Source: Paracoccus gahaiensis (GTDB taxonomy: Bacteria > Pseudomonadota > Alphaproteobacteria > Rhodobacterales > Rhodobacteraceae). From it: DNA of 64,000 bases. This document shows, one piece after another, positions 28,966-36,791 of this stretch. How positions within the stretch are numbered: position 1 is the first letter of the stretch; every line of letters starts with the position of its first letter. The notes beneath the pieces are model-generated. The model worked only from the letters and a program-made list of their open reading frames with translations, was not told where the DNA came from and made no database searches. The stretch spans positions 124,001 to 188,000 of the forward strand of contig NZ_SUNI01000004.1 in NCBI RefSeq assembly GCF_005048225.1. The letters run 5' to 3'. The position numbers were made by a program, and so were the translations under genes.

Positions 28966-29982
28966 GTGACCCTGACCAGTATCGGTGACCAGGCCCGCGC
29001 CTATGCGCTGCTGACCGCCTCGACCCGCGCCCGAACGACCCTGGCCACCCTGACCGAGGAGCTGGCGACCGGCCGGGTGGCCGATCCGGGCCGGCGCCTC
29101 GATGGCAAGACCCGCGCCCTGAACGAGATCGAGGGGCGGATCGCGATGACCCACCAGCTGTCCCTGAACGGGCGCGAGGCCGATATCCGGCTGCAGGCGG
29201 TGCAGGATATGTTCGGCGGCATCCGGGCCGAAACCCGGGATCTGGGCATCGCCCTGGCCACCGATCCCTTCCTCGGCGACCCGATGATGCTCGAGACTCG
29301 GGCCTCCGACGCCATGAACGCGTTCGACGCCGTGGTGCGGCGGCTGAACGGCATGAACAGTAGCCGTTATCTGATGGCCGGCGAGGCTGCCGACACGGTT
29401 CCGCTGTCGCCCTCCGCGGCCATGCTCGATCGGCTGGAGGTGCTGACCCTTGGCCTGACGACCGCGGCAGAGGTCGCGCAGGCGGTGGCGGACTGGTTCG
29501 ATGCCCCGGCGGGTGGCGGCGGGTTTCTGGACGAGGCCTATCACGGCACGACCGGCCCGGCGCAGCGCATCACGGTCGGTGAGGGCATTTCGGTCGAGAT
29601 GGCCACCACCGCAGCCTCGCCCGCCATCCGTGAGCTTCTCAAGGGGCTGGCCACGACCGCGATCGTCGCGCGCGGCACTCTGGCGGCGGTCCCCGATCAG
29701 CGCCTGCAGTTGCTGGTTCTGGGCGGCAACATGATGGTCGCGGCCGACACGGCCGTGCTGGGTGAAATGGGCCGGGTGGGCCAGGCGCAGCAGACCGTCG
29801 AACGTGCACAGGTTGCCAGTGGCGCCAGCCTGACCACGCTGGAGCGGGGGCGCGGCGATCTGCTGCGTGCCGATCCGATGGAAACCACGGCTGCCCTGAC
29901 CGAGGTCCAGTCCCAGCTCGAGGCGATCTATGCCGTGACCGCTCGCCTGTCCCGGCTGAAGCTGACGGAATTCCTGCGATGA
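28966..29982 (+). CDS. flgL: Flagellar hook-associated protein FlgL (HAP3)
   Basis: 338-residue junction protein with a flagellin-like N-terminal coiled coil, MTLTSIGDQARAYALLTAST, followed by the LATLTEELATGR pattern, and a C-terminal half ending VTARLSRLKLTEFLR. The start is GTG, three bases after the flgK stop, with GAGGA eight bases upstream. Its stop overlaps the flgI start by four bases. Confidence 0.88.
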   Translation: MTLTSIGDQARAYALLTASTRARTTLATLTEELATGRVADPGRRLDGKTRALNEIEGRIAMTHQLSLNGREADIRLQAVQDMFGGIRAETRDLGIALATDPFLGDPMMLETRASDAMNAFDAVVRRLNGMNSSRYLMAGEAADTVPLSPSAAMLDRLEVLTLGLTTAAEVAQAVADWFDAPAGGGGFLDEAYHGTTGPAQRITVGEGISVEMATTAASPAIRELLKGLATTAIVARGTLAAVPDQRLQLLVLGGNMMVAADTAVLGEMGRVGQAQQTVERAQVASGASLTTLERGRGDLLRADPMETTAALTEVQSQLEAIYAVTARLSRLKLTEFLR

Positions 29983-31082
29983 GGATTGCCCTGCAGGCGC
30001 TGGTCCTGTGGCTGGCCTTCACCCTGTCGGCCTTCGCGGTGCCGGTGCGCATCAAGGATCTGGCCGATTTCGACGGGGTCCGGGGCAACGACCTTGTGGG
30101 CTATGGCCTGGTGGTGGGCCTGGACGGCTCTGGCGACGGCATGCGGAATGCCCCCTTCACCGAGGAAATGCTGGCCGGTCTGCTGGAACGGCTTGGCGTG
30201 AACGTCACCGATGATGCGCTGAGGTCCAAGAACGTGGCGGCGGTGATCGTCACCGCGGCCCTGCCGCCCTTCGCCCGGTCGGGCAGCCGGATCGGCGTGA
30301 ACGTCTCGGCGATCGGGGATGCAAAAAGCCTGCTGGGGGGCACGCTGGTCATGACGCCGCTCAAGGCTGCGGACGGCAATATCTATGCGGTGGCGCAGGG
30401 CTCCATCATCGCGGGCGGGGTCGCCGCCCAGGGCGATGCCGCACGTGTGGTGGAAGGCGTGCCGACCACCGGCACGATTCCGGCCGGCGCCCGGGTCGAG
30501 CGCGAGGTCGAGTTCGACTTCGCCAGCGTCGACAACATCCGGATCGCGCTGCGCAATGCCGATTTCACCACCGCGACCCGGGTCGAGGATGCGATCAACC
30601 GCGATTTCGACCGACAGTTGGCCGTGACGCTGGACAGCGGCACGGTCGTGGTGAACTTCCGCAATCTGGGTGAGGTGAACCCGGCCCGCGTCGTGGGCCG
30701 GATCGAGAACCTGATGATCGAGCCCGAGGATCGGGCCAAGGTCGTCATCGACCACAAGTCCGGCACCATCGTGGTCGGAGAGCGGGTGCGGATTTCCCGC
30801 GTCGCGGTCTCGCAGGGCAATCTGACGCTGCGGGTGGCCGAGGCCCCGCTGGTGGCCCAGCCCAACCCGTTCTCCGAGGGCGAGACGGTGACCGTGCCCC
30901 GCACCGATGTGGAACTGCGCCAGGAACCGGGCATCGGCTTTGCCGAGGTGGCCGGAGAGACCAATCTCAGCGATCTGGTCGAGGGGCTGAATGCCCTGGG
31001 GGTGCGCCCGCGGGACATGATCGACATCCTGAAATCGATCCATTCGGCCGGGGCGCTGCATGCGGATCTGATCGTCGAATAG
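29979..31082 (+). CDS. flgI: Flagellar P-ring protein FlgI
   Basis: 367-residue periplasmic P-ring subunit that forms the rod bushing in the peptidoglycan layer. A Sec signal peptide (about 1-19, ending SAFA) is followed by VRIKDLADFDGVRGNDLVGYGLVVGLDGSGD, a family hallmark. The C-terminus with LVEGLNALGVRPRDMIDILKSI is intact. Translation is coupled to flgL. It ends three bases from the convergent glycosyltransferase gene. Confidence 0.96.
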   Translation: MRIALQALVLWLAFTLSAFAVPVRIKDLADFDGVRGNDLVGYGLVVGLDGSGDGMRNAPFTEEMLAGLLERLGVNVTDDALRSKNVAAVIVTAALPPFARSGSRIGVNVSAIGDAKSLLGGTLVMTPLKAADGNIYAVAQGSIIAGGVAAQGDAARVVEGVPTTGTIPAGARVEREVEFDFASVDNIRIALRNADFTTATRVEDAINRDFDRQLAVTLDSGTVVVNFRNLGEVNPARVVGRIENLMIEPEDRAKVVIDHKSGTIVVGERVRISRVAVSQGNLTLRVAEAPLVAQPNPFSEGETVTVPRTDVELRQEPGIGFAEVAGETNLSDLVEGLNALGVRPRDMIDILKSIHSAGALHADLIVE

Positions 31083-31085
31083 CGC

Positions 31086-32012
31086 CTAGCCGCGCAGCGC
31101 GCCCGACAGGGCCGATAGTGCCAAGGCCGCCGTTCCAGCCCTCGTCTGCCGATAGAACCGCCCCTGCCGCATGGCCCAAAGCGCCTGCGGCCCGGGGCCT
31201 GTCAGCATGCGGTGCAGGTGATCCAGGCTGGTGCGGCTGTCCGGGGGAAGATCCAGCGGATCAAGGCTGGCGTGGTTGGCCTGCAGCCAGGTCCCGAAAT
31301 CGCCGGCCAGCAGCTTGCGCAGCCGGGCGGTCAAGGCCGGCAGCGTGTCGTTGCGCCCGACCTCGCTGCGGGGGTGCTGGCGATAGAGCAGCGCGGGCCG
31401 GGGATCGTGAAGGATCCTCGCTCCGAAGGCCGAGGTCACCTGATAGGCCCACCAGTCATGGGCGACGACCTCGGCCTGCTGCGCATGGGGGGCCGCCCTC
31501 TGCAGCAGTTGCACGGCGGCCGGATTGTAGACCGAGGTGTTGCCCGCCATGCAGGCCTGCACCAAGGCGTTGCGAAACCCCAGGGGGCGATGGAAATGCC
31601 GCGATTCGGCAATGGGATGCAGCGTGGCATCGGTGATGATCGTCCGTGCGGCGTAATGGGCCGGGCCCGCGCCGGAGGCCAGGGCCTCGACCGCGCGGGA
31701 CAGCTTGTCGGGGTGCCATTGGTCGTCCTGATCGCAAAAGGCGGCCAGGGCCCCCGGAGGAACCTGCTTCAGCAGCGACAGGAAGTTCTGCGTCGCCCCG
31801 CGCCGGGGGCCGTCGACCAGCGTGACGCGACCCGCCGCATGGCGCGCGGCAAAGCGGTGCACGCCGTCGCGGGTTCCGTCGGTCGAGCCGTCATCGGACA
31901 CGATCAGCGACCACGCCTCGTGGCTCTGGGCCGCGATGCTGTCCAGTTGCACGTCCAGATGCCCGGCCCCCTGATAGCTGGCCAGCAGGATCACGACGTG
32001 AGGCTGCGGCAT
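31086..32012 (-). CDS. Family 2 glycosyltransferase at the end of the flagellar operon
   Basis: 308 residues with a GT-A fold. HVVILLASYQGAGHLDVQLDS and LIVSDDGSTDGT form the nucleotide-binding part, and AAFCDQDDQWHPDKL supplies the metal-binding acidic cluster. The sequence resembles rhamnosyl- and similar transferases that build polysaccharides. AGGA seven bases before the ATG supports the start. It sits 97 bases after the fliL-like gene on the same strand and is convergent with flgI, so it is surrounded by flagellar genes. Flagellar-protein glycosylation is an inference from location; no flagellin gene lies in the window. Confidence 0.8.
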   Translation of the reverse strand: MPQPHVVILLASYQGAGHLDVQLDSIAAQSHEAWSLIVSDDGSTDGTRDGVHRFAARHAAGRVTLVDGPRRGATQNFLSLLKQVPPGALAAFCDQDDQWHPDKLSRAVEALASGAGPAHYAARTIITDATLHPIAESRHFHRPLGFRNALVQACMAGNTSVYNPAAVQLLQRAAPHAQQAEVVAHDWWAYQVTSAFGARILHDPRPALLYRQHPRSEVGRNDTLPALTARLRKLLAGDFGTWLQANHASLDPLDLPPDSRTSLDHLHRMLTGPGPQALWAMRQGRFYRQTRAGTAALALSALSGALRG

Positions 32013-32108
32013 GGCGGTTCCTTTCGCTGCAACGCCGAAACCCGAAGGCGCCGAGGCCTTCGGGATCGGGTCGGTTCTGGCCGCTCGGGGGGCCGAGGGC
32101 AAGCCGTG

Positions 32109-32663
32109 TCAGCCGGGCTGGCGGGCAATGTCCTCGATCAGGACGGCGGTCAGGGGCAGGTCGGTAACCGTCTGGCCGGCCTTCAGCAGGCTTTCGCGCA
32201 GCAGGGCCAGGTTGCGGTCTGCCGTATAATTGCCGTCGAACCCGCCGGTATTGGCATGGATCATCAGCGCCCGCAGCAGGGCGTCGCGCAGGGCATGTTC
32301 CTTCGTGGCAAGGGCGGGCGCGCTGGCCGCGTCGGTCTGCAGCGTCAGCGTCAGGATCATGATGTCGCGCATGTCGCCCTGACGCACCAGCGGCACGAAG
32401 AACTGGGTCGGAAAGGTGAACCAGCCGGCGTCTCCGCCGGCCGACTGATCCCCCGCGTCATGCCCCCCGCTTTCGCCCTGATCCTCGGCTGAGGCATGCT
32501 CCTCGGTCGCGTCAGGCCCTGCGGTCGTGTCCTCGCCTTCGGCGGCATCATGCGCGCCCTCCTCGGCCGGCGCTGGGCCGCGCAGCATGTCGCCGCCGAA
32601 GGCACCACCGACAAGGGCCAGGACCGGCAGGGCGAGGGGAATGAGTTTGCGGATCACGGGCAT
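32109..32663 (-). CDS. fliL: FliL-like flagellar basal-body-associated protein
   Basis: 184 residues: an N-terminal membrane segment (about 5-25), a strongly acidic Glu/Asp/Gly linker (about 32-80), then a domain with FPTQFFVPLVRQGDMRDIMILTLTL and a C-terminal LPLTAVLIEDIARQ, matching the layout of FliL. FliL surrounds the stator and aids torque. Sequence identity to well-studied FliL is low, so the symbol is provisional. It starts three bases after the flgH stop. Confidence 0.65.
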   Translation of the reverse strand: MPVIRKLIPLALPVLALVGGAFGGDMLRGPAPAEEGAHDAAEGEDTTAGPDATEEHASAEDQGESGGHDAGDQSAGGDAGWFTFPTQFFVPLVRQGDMRDIMILTLTLQTDAASAPALATKEHALRDALLRALMIHANTGGFDGNYTADRNLALLRESLLKAGQTVTDLPLTAVLIEDIARQPG

Positions 32664-32666
32664 ACC

Positions 32667-33392
32667 TCAATAGGGCAGGATGATATCGGCGATCTGCTGG
32701 CCATAGCGCGGCTGCTGCACATCGGTGATCTGGCCGCGCCCGCCATAGGAAATGCGGGCGCCGGCAATGCGGTCATAGGCGATCTCGTTGCTGCGATCGA
32801 TGTCGGCGGGTCGCACGAAGCCGCTGACGGTCAGCTCGCGGATCTCGAAATTCACGCGGACCTCCTGGGTGCCTTCGATCTGCAGCGTTCCGTTGGGCAG
32901 CGTGTCGACCACGGTCGCCGCGACGCGCAGGGTCAGCTCGTCGCGGCGGGTGATATTGCCGGTGCCCCGGTACGAGGACGAGGACGAGGCATCGGCAAGA
33001 TCGTCGAAGCTGGCGCCTTCGGGCAGCTTGTCGGACAGGCGTTGCGGGATGCCGACCATCTGCGGGATCGACAGGCTTTCCCCCGAGGTCCGGTTGCGTC
33101 CCGAACTGTTCGAGATATTGGCGCTGTCGTCGATCTCGATCACCACGGTCAGGATGTCGCCCCGCAAGGCTGCCCGCCGGTCGCTGATCAGCGAGGATTG
33201 CGTGCCGGCCCAGAGCGAGGCCGCCGCCTCGGGGCGCCCCGAGTCCAGCGGCAGGTGCAGCGGCGGATTGGTCATGGCGAGGAACTCCTCGGTCTCGCGC
33301 GGCGAGCTCAGCTCGGGCGGGCGGCCGACATGGGCGGCGCGGGCACATCCCGAGACGGCAAGCGCGAGGCACAAGAGATGCAGGGGGGTCAT
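32667..33392 (-). CDS. flgH: Flagellar L-ring lipoprotein FlgH
   Basis: 241-residue outer-membrane ring subunit. A lipobox (VSGC) ends the signal sequence at about residue 16, so the mature protein is lipidated. Family segments include SLWAGTQSSLISDRRAALRGDILTVVI and the C-terminal NEIAYDRIAGARISYGG. AAAGGAG precedes the ATG at 33392 with good spacing; a GTG 15 bases upstream would place this site inside the gene. Confidence 0.95.
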   Translation of the reverse strand: MTPLHLLCLALAVSGCARAAHVGRPPELSSPRETEEFLAMTNPPLHLPLDSGRPEAAASLWAGTQSSLISDRRAALRGDILTVVIEIDDSANISNSSGRNRTSGESLSIPQMVGIPQRLSDKLPEGASFDDLADASSSSSYRGTGNITRRDELTLRVAATVVDTLPNGTLQIEGTQEVRVNFEIRELTVSGFVRPADIDRSNEIAYDRIAGARISYGGRGQITDVQQPRYGQQIADIILPY

Positions 33393-33403
33393 CGGATCTC
33401 CTT

Positions 33404-33817
33404 TCACGGGGTCACCGCCAAGGTGCCGTCGGGCATCACCTGCGCGGTGACGGTGCTGCGCGCGGCCATGTTCATCACGCGGATCAGCTCTCCGGCGGCG
33501 CCATCCGACAGGGCGCGCCCCTCGGTCTCGATGCGCAGCGCGCCGCGATGAAAGGCCAGGCGCACGATCTGGTTGCGGGTGATCAGCCGCGGCGGCTGCA
33601 GCATGTTGGCATGCAGCGGCCGGCCTTCGTAGACGGTGATGCGGGTCTGCAGGCCGATGGCGGCGGAGGGGTCGGTCAGGCCGGGGCGGTCGGTGTCGAT
33701 GACGGTCAGGTCGGCGGCGGCGATGATGCTGCCCGCGGGCAGGGTGCGCGCCGCCCCCAGGCCGCCCGCGACCGCCGCACCGGGCAAAAGCGCCAGTGCC
33801 AGGACCAGCACGCGCAT
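33404..33817 (-). CDS. flgA: Flagellar P-ring assembly chaperone FlgA (short form)
   Basis: 137-residue periplasmic chaperone with a signal peptide (cleavage near AVAGG) followed by a single SAF-type domain: RTLPAGSIIAAADL, GRPLHANMLQPPRLITRNQIVRL. It lacks the extra N-terminal domain of enterobacterial FlgA (about 220 residues), which is common in this family. The ATG shares one base with the flgG stop; a GTG one codon upstream would give a four-base overlap. Confidence 0.9.
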   Translation of the reverse strand: MRVLVLALALLPGAAVAGGLGAARTLPAGSIIAAADLTVIDTDRPGLTDPSAAIGLQTRITVYEGRPLHANMLQPPRLITRNQIVRLAFHRGALRIETEGRALSDGAAGELIRVMNMAARSTVTAQVMPDGTLAVTP

Positions 33818-34602
33818 CACCGCACCTGCGTGGTCGCGCCGAGCATCTGGTCGGCGGCGGTGATGACCTTGGCGTTCAGTTCGTAGCCACGCTGCGCCTT
33901 GATCAGCTCGGTGATCTCGCGCACGGCATCGACCGAGCTTTCCTCCAGATAGCCCTGCCGCAAAGTGCCCAGCCCGTCCTGGCCCGGCGCCACGACCTGC
34001 GCCCCGCCCGAGGCGGCGGTCTCGATGAACAGGTTCGATCCGATCGCCTCAAGCCCCTTCTCGTTGGCAAAGCCGGCCAGGGTCAGCTGGCCCAGCATCT
34101 CGGGCTCGATCCGGTCGCTGAAATAGGCAAAGACCTCGCCGCCGGCGCTGATGGTGATGGTGCGGGCATCGTCGGGAATGGTGATGTCGGGCACCACCGG
34201 ATAGCCGTCCGAGGTCACGACCTGCCCTTCGGCCGAGCGCTTGAGCCCCCCGTCGCGCGTATAGCCCGAGATGCCGGCGGGCAGGGTCACCTCCAGATAG
34301 CCGTCGCCCTCGATGGCCAGGTCCAGATCGCCGCCGGTCTGGGTCAGCGCGCCCTGCTGCAGGTTCACGCTGACGGCGGTGGGGCGCACGCCCAGGCCCA
34401 GCTGGACGCCCGCCGGGATGACCGTGCCATCGGCGGCGGTCACGCTGCCGGGGCGGGCGGCCTGCTGGTAATGCAGGTCGGCGAATTCGGCGCGCCGAGC
34501 GTTGTAGCCGGTGGTGGACATGTTGGCGAGGTTGTTCGAGATGACCTCGACGCGGGTCTGCTGGGCGCTCATGCCGGTGGCGGCGATCTGCAGGGCTCTC
34601 AT
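33817..34602 (-). CDS. flgG: Flagellar distal rod protein FlgG
   Basis: 261-residue distal rod subunit. The N-terminus MRALQIAATGMSAQQTRVEVISNNLANMSTTGYNARRAEF and the C-terminus ITELIKAQRGYELNAKVITAADQML are the paired axial helices. Length matches the family (about 260). AAGGAG lies five bases before the ATG. It lies between flgF and flgA in a tightly spaced operon. Confidence 0.97.
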   Translation of the reverse strand: MRALQIAATGMSAQQTRVEVISNNLANMSTTGYNARRAEFADLHYQQAARPGSVTAADGTVIPAGVQLGLGVRPTAVSVNLQQGALTQTGGDLDLAIEGDGYLEVTLPAGISGYTRDGGLKRSAEGQVVTSDGYPVVPDITIPDDARTITISAGGEVFAYFSDRIEPEMLGQLTLAGFANEKGLEAIGSNLFIETAASGGAQVVAPGQDGLGTLRQGYLEESSVDAVREITELIKAQRGYELNAKVITAADQMLGATTQVR

Positions 34603-34611
34603 GGCGGCTCC

Positions 34612-35328
34612 TTATCGGGTCATGGCGGTGATCGCGCCGCGGATCCGCTGATCCTCGCGATCCAGGAAGCTCTGGCCCAGCTCGTAGGCGCGCTGGACCT
34701 CGATCATGCGGGTGATCTCGAAGACCGGATCGACATTCGACTCCTCCAGAAATCCTTGGCGGATGCGACCGTCGATGACCGGTTCGGGTTCGCCCTGAAG
34801 GGTGAAGGCGGTGCCGCCCTGCCGGGTCAGATCGACCCCCTCGGGGGGGCCGAACAGGCCGATCCGCCCGAAGGGCAGCCCGTTGGAGGACAGCGTTCCG
34901 TCAGGCCCGACCGCCACCGTGCCGGCACCTGCCGGCAGGATGATCGGGCCCTGCCCCTCGTCCAGCAGGCGGTGGCCCTCCGAGGTCATCAGCTCTCCCT
35001 CGGGCGAGGGGGTGAAGGCGCCGGCGCGGGTCAGGCGCAGGCCGTCCGGCGCCTCGACCAGGAAGAATCCCGCGCCCTCGATCGCCAGGTCCAGATTGTT
35101 GTTCGTCTGGGTCAGCACGCCCTGGGTCAGGTCCAGCAGCCTGCCGCGGGCATGGGCCATGGACAGCGTGTCCCCCCGGCGGTCCAGCGCGGCCAGATGT
35201 TCGGCGAAGATCACGCCCTCGCGGCGGAACCCGGCGGTGTTGGCGTTGGCGATGTTGTTGGCGACGACACGCATCTCGGCCATCAGGCCGGACTGGCGGG
35301 ACAGGCTGGCGTAGATGGCATTGTCCAT
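34612..35328 (-). CDS. flgF: Flagellar proximal rod protein FlgF
   Basis: 238-residue proximal rod subunit. The N-terminus MDNAIYASLSRQSGLMAEMRVVANNIANANTAGFRREG and the C-terminus VDPVFEITRMIEVQRAYELGQ are typical FlgF. It starts one base before the fliQ stop, so the two are translationally coupled, and is followed nine bases later by flgG. Confidence 0.95.
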   Translation of the reverse strand: MDNAIYASLSRQSGLMAEMRVVANNIANANTAGFRREGVIFAEHLAALDRRGDTLSMAHARGRLLDLTQGVLTQTNNNLDLAIEGAGFFLVEAPDGLRLTRAGAFTPSPEGELMTSEGHRLLDEGQGPIILPAGAGTVAVGPDGTLSSNGLPFGRIGLFGPPEGVDLTRQGGTAFTLQGEPEPVIDGRIRQGFLEESNVDPVFEITRMIEVQRAYELGQSFLDREDQRIRGAITAMTR

Positions 35329-35329
35329 G

Positions 35330-35596
35330 TCAGCTGCCCGCGATCAGGGGAATGATCTCGCCCAGGTAGAAATCCGACAGGGCGGTGGTCATGAAGCTCA
35401 TCGAGACCCAGAAGACGACCAGCATCAGCCCCACCTTGGGCACGAAGGTCAGCGTCATCTCCTGCACCGAGGTCAGCGCCTGGAAGAGGCCGATCACCAC
35501 GCCCGCGACCAGCGCCACCCCCAGCATCGGGGCCGAGATGCGGACCGAGATCAGCAGCGCCTGGCGCAGCATGTCGAAAAGGACCGTCTCGCCCAT
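35330..35596 (-). CDS. fliQ: Flagellar type III export protein FliQ
   Basis: 88-residue inner-membrane subunit of the export gate, with two long hydrophobic helices (about 15-42 and 50-75) and the family segment GLFQALTSVQEMTLTFVPK between them. The ATG shares one base with the fliE stop (TGATG). Its partners FliP and FliR are not encoded in this window. Confidence 0.95.
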   Translation of the reverse strand: MGETVLFDMLRQALLISVRISAPMLGVALVAGVVIGLFQALTSVQEMTLTFVPKVGLMLVVFWVSMSFMTTALSDFYLGEIIPLIAGS

Positions 35597-35886
35597 CACA
35601 CGGGCATCCGCAGGATATCCTGATAGGCCTCGACCACCTTGTCGCGGATCGCCACGACGGTGTTCAACGTCAGTTCGGCCTCGGCGATGGTCTGGACCAG
35701 CTGCTGGGTGGTGACGCTGCCGGTCATCGCTCCGGTCGAGACCTGGTCGACCATCGCCATCTGGGCGGCGAAATCCTCGGCGGCCTGACCCACCCGTTCC
35801 AGGGTGCGGGATCCCGCCCCGGCGTCGGGGGCCACGGCCTGGCGGGCGGCGGAATAGGCGTTGGCGGCATTCAGTCCGGAGAGCAT
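35596..35886 (-). CDS. fliE: Flagellar MS ring-rod adaptor FliE
   Basis: 96-residue rod adaptor. The C-terminal half, VTTQQLVQTIAEAELTLNTVVAIRDKVVEAYQDILRMPV, is the conserved helical region joining MS ring and rod. The N-terminus is variable as usual. It starts 12 bases after flgC. Confidence 0.93.
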   Translation of the reverse strand: MLSGLNAANAYSAARQAVAPDAGAGSRTLERVGQAAEDFAAQMAMVDQVSTGAMTGSVTTQQLVQTIAEAELTLNTVVAIRDKVVEAYQDILRMPV

Positions 35887-35898
35887 GGCGGCACCTTT

Positions 35899-36291
35899 CT
35901 AGCGGCGAAGAAGATCAAGAAGCGACGCGCCCATCTGGCGGGTCTGTTCGAACATGCGCAGGTTGGCCTCGTAGCTGCGGCCCGCCTCGCGGCTGTCGGC
36001 CAGCTCGATCACCAGATCGACGTTGGACCCGTCGTAATAGCCCTCCGGGTCGGCCATCGGATGGGCGGGGTCGTGGATGCGCGGCAGCAGCGTCTGGTCC
36101 AGCCGCATCCGGCCCGCCACCACCTCGCCGGTCGGGCGGCCCAAGCGCACCGCCTCCTCGAAGGTGACCATCTTGCGGCGATAGCCGGGCGTGTCGGCAT
36201 TGGCGATATTCTCGGCCGTGTGGCGCAGGCGCTCGGTCTGCGCGCGCATGCCCGAGGCGGCCAGGCGCAAGGGCGTGATCGGATCGGTCAT
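35899..36291 (-). CDS. flgC: Flagellar proximal rod protein FlgC
   Basis: 130-residue rod subunit. Its N-terminal axial region has ASGMRAQTERLRHTAENIANADTPGYRRK and its C-terminus is ADSREAGRSYEANLRMFEQTRQMGASLLDLLRR. Length matches the family. GGGAGGG precedes the ATG. It lies between flgB and fliE. Confidence 0.96.
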   Translation of the reverse strand: MTDPITPLRLAASGMRAQTERLRHTAENIANADTPGYRRKMVTFEEAVRLGRPTGEVVAGRMRLDQTLLPRIHDPAHPMADPEGYYDGSNVDLVIELADSREAGRSYEANLRMFEQTRQMGASLLDLLRR

Positions 36292-36303
36292 CGGCGTCCC
36301 TCC

Positions 36304-36693
36304 CTATCTGCGGCCCAGGCTGGCGCGCATCAGGTCCAGCCCCGAGCGATAGACGGCCAGCGACAGGTCGTGATGGCGCTTGACCTCGGCGGCGCGCACC
36401 ATCTCCTCCTCCAGCGAGACCGAGTTGCCGTTGGGCGAGACGGGCCCGGCGACCTGGATCACCCGGGCGCCCTCGGACGACCAGTCGGGCCTGTCCAGAT
36501 GGCGGGGGTGGCTGACCTTCAGGGGCGCCTCGCCCCGGTCGCGCCGATAGGTTTCGCTGAAATCCTGAAGGTCGGTGGCCCGGAAGCCGGGCGTGTCGGC
36601 ATTGGCGATGTTGCGCGCCACCTCGATATGGCGCTGCTGCACGTGCAGCCCCATCGCCCGGGCCATCCGCATCATCTCGATCTGGTCAAACAT
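36304..36693 (-). CDS. flgB: Flagellar proximal rod protein FlgB
   Basis: 129-residue rod subunit and first gene of the leftward operon. It contains RHIEVARNIANADTPGFRATDLQDF and a C-terminal VKRHHDLSLAVYRSGLDLMRASLGRR. The ATG at 36693 is preceded by GAGGAGAAG; the open frame upstream of it enters the shared promoter region and was excluded. It diverges from fliI across 98 bases with a CtrA-like site. Confidence 0.95.
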   Translation of the reverse strand: MFDQIEMMRMARAMGLHVQQRHIEVARNIANADTPGFRATDLQDFSETYRRDRGEAPLKVSHPRHLDRPDWSSEGARVIQVAGPVSPNGNSVSLEEEMVRAAEVKRHHDLSLAVYRSGLDLMRASLGRR

Positions 36694-36714
36694 GAGGCTT
36701 CTCCTCAATTGCGC

Positions 36715-36743
36715 TAAACCCGGTCTTAACCTGCAGAGGTTTA
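36715..36743. promoter_or_regulatory. CtrA-like box and palindrome between flgB and fliI
   Basis: On the minus strand TTAA-GACCGGG-TTTA spans 36729-36715, a seven-of-eight match to TTAA-N7-TTAA. It overlaps an inverted repeat TTAACCT-GCAG-AGGTTTA (36726-36743). Both lie midway between the divergent flagellar operons, where a shared activator would bind. Prediction from motif and position. Confidence 0.45.
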
Positions 36744-36791
36744 GAAATCGTTTCGAGGATGCCGCCCGCATCGCCCGAAAAGGATCGCCCG

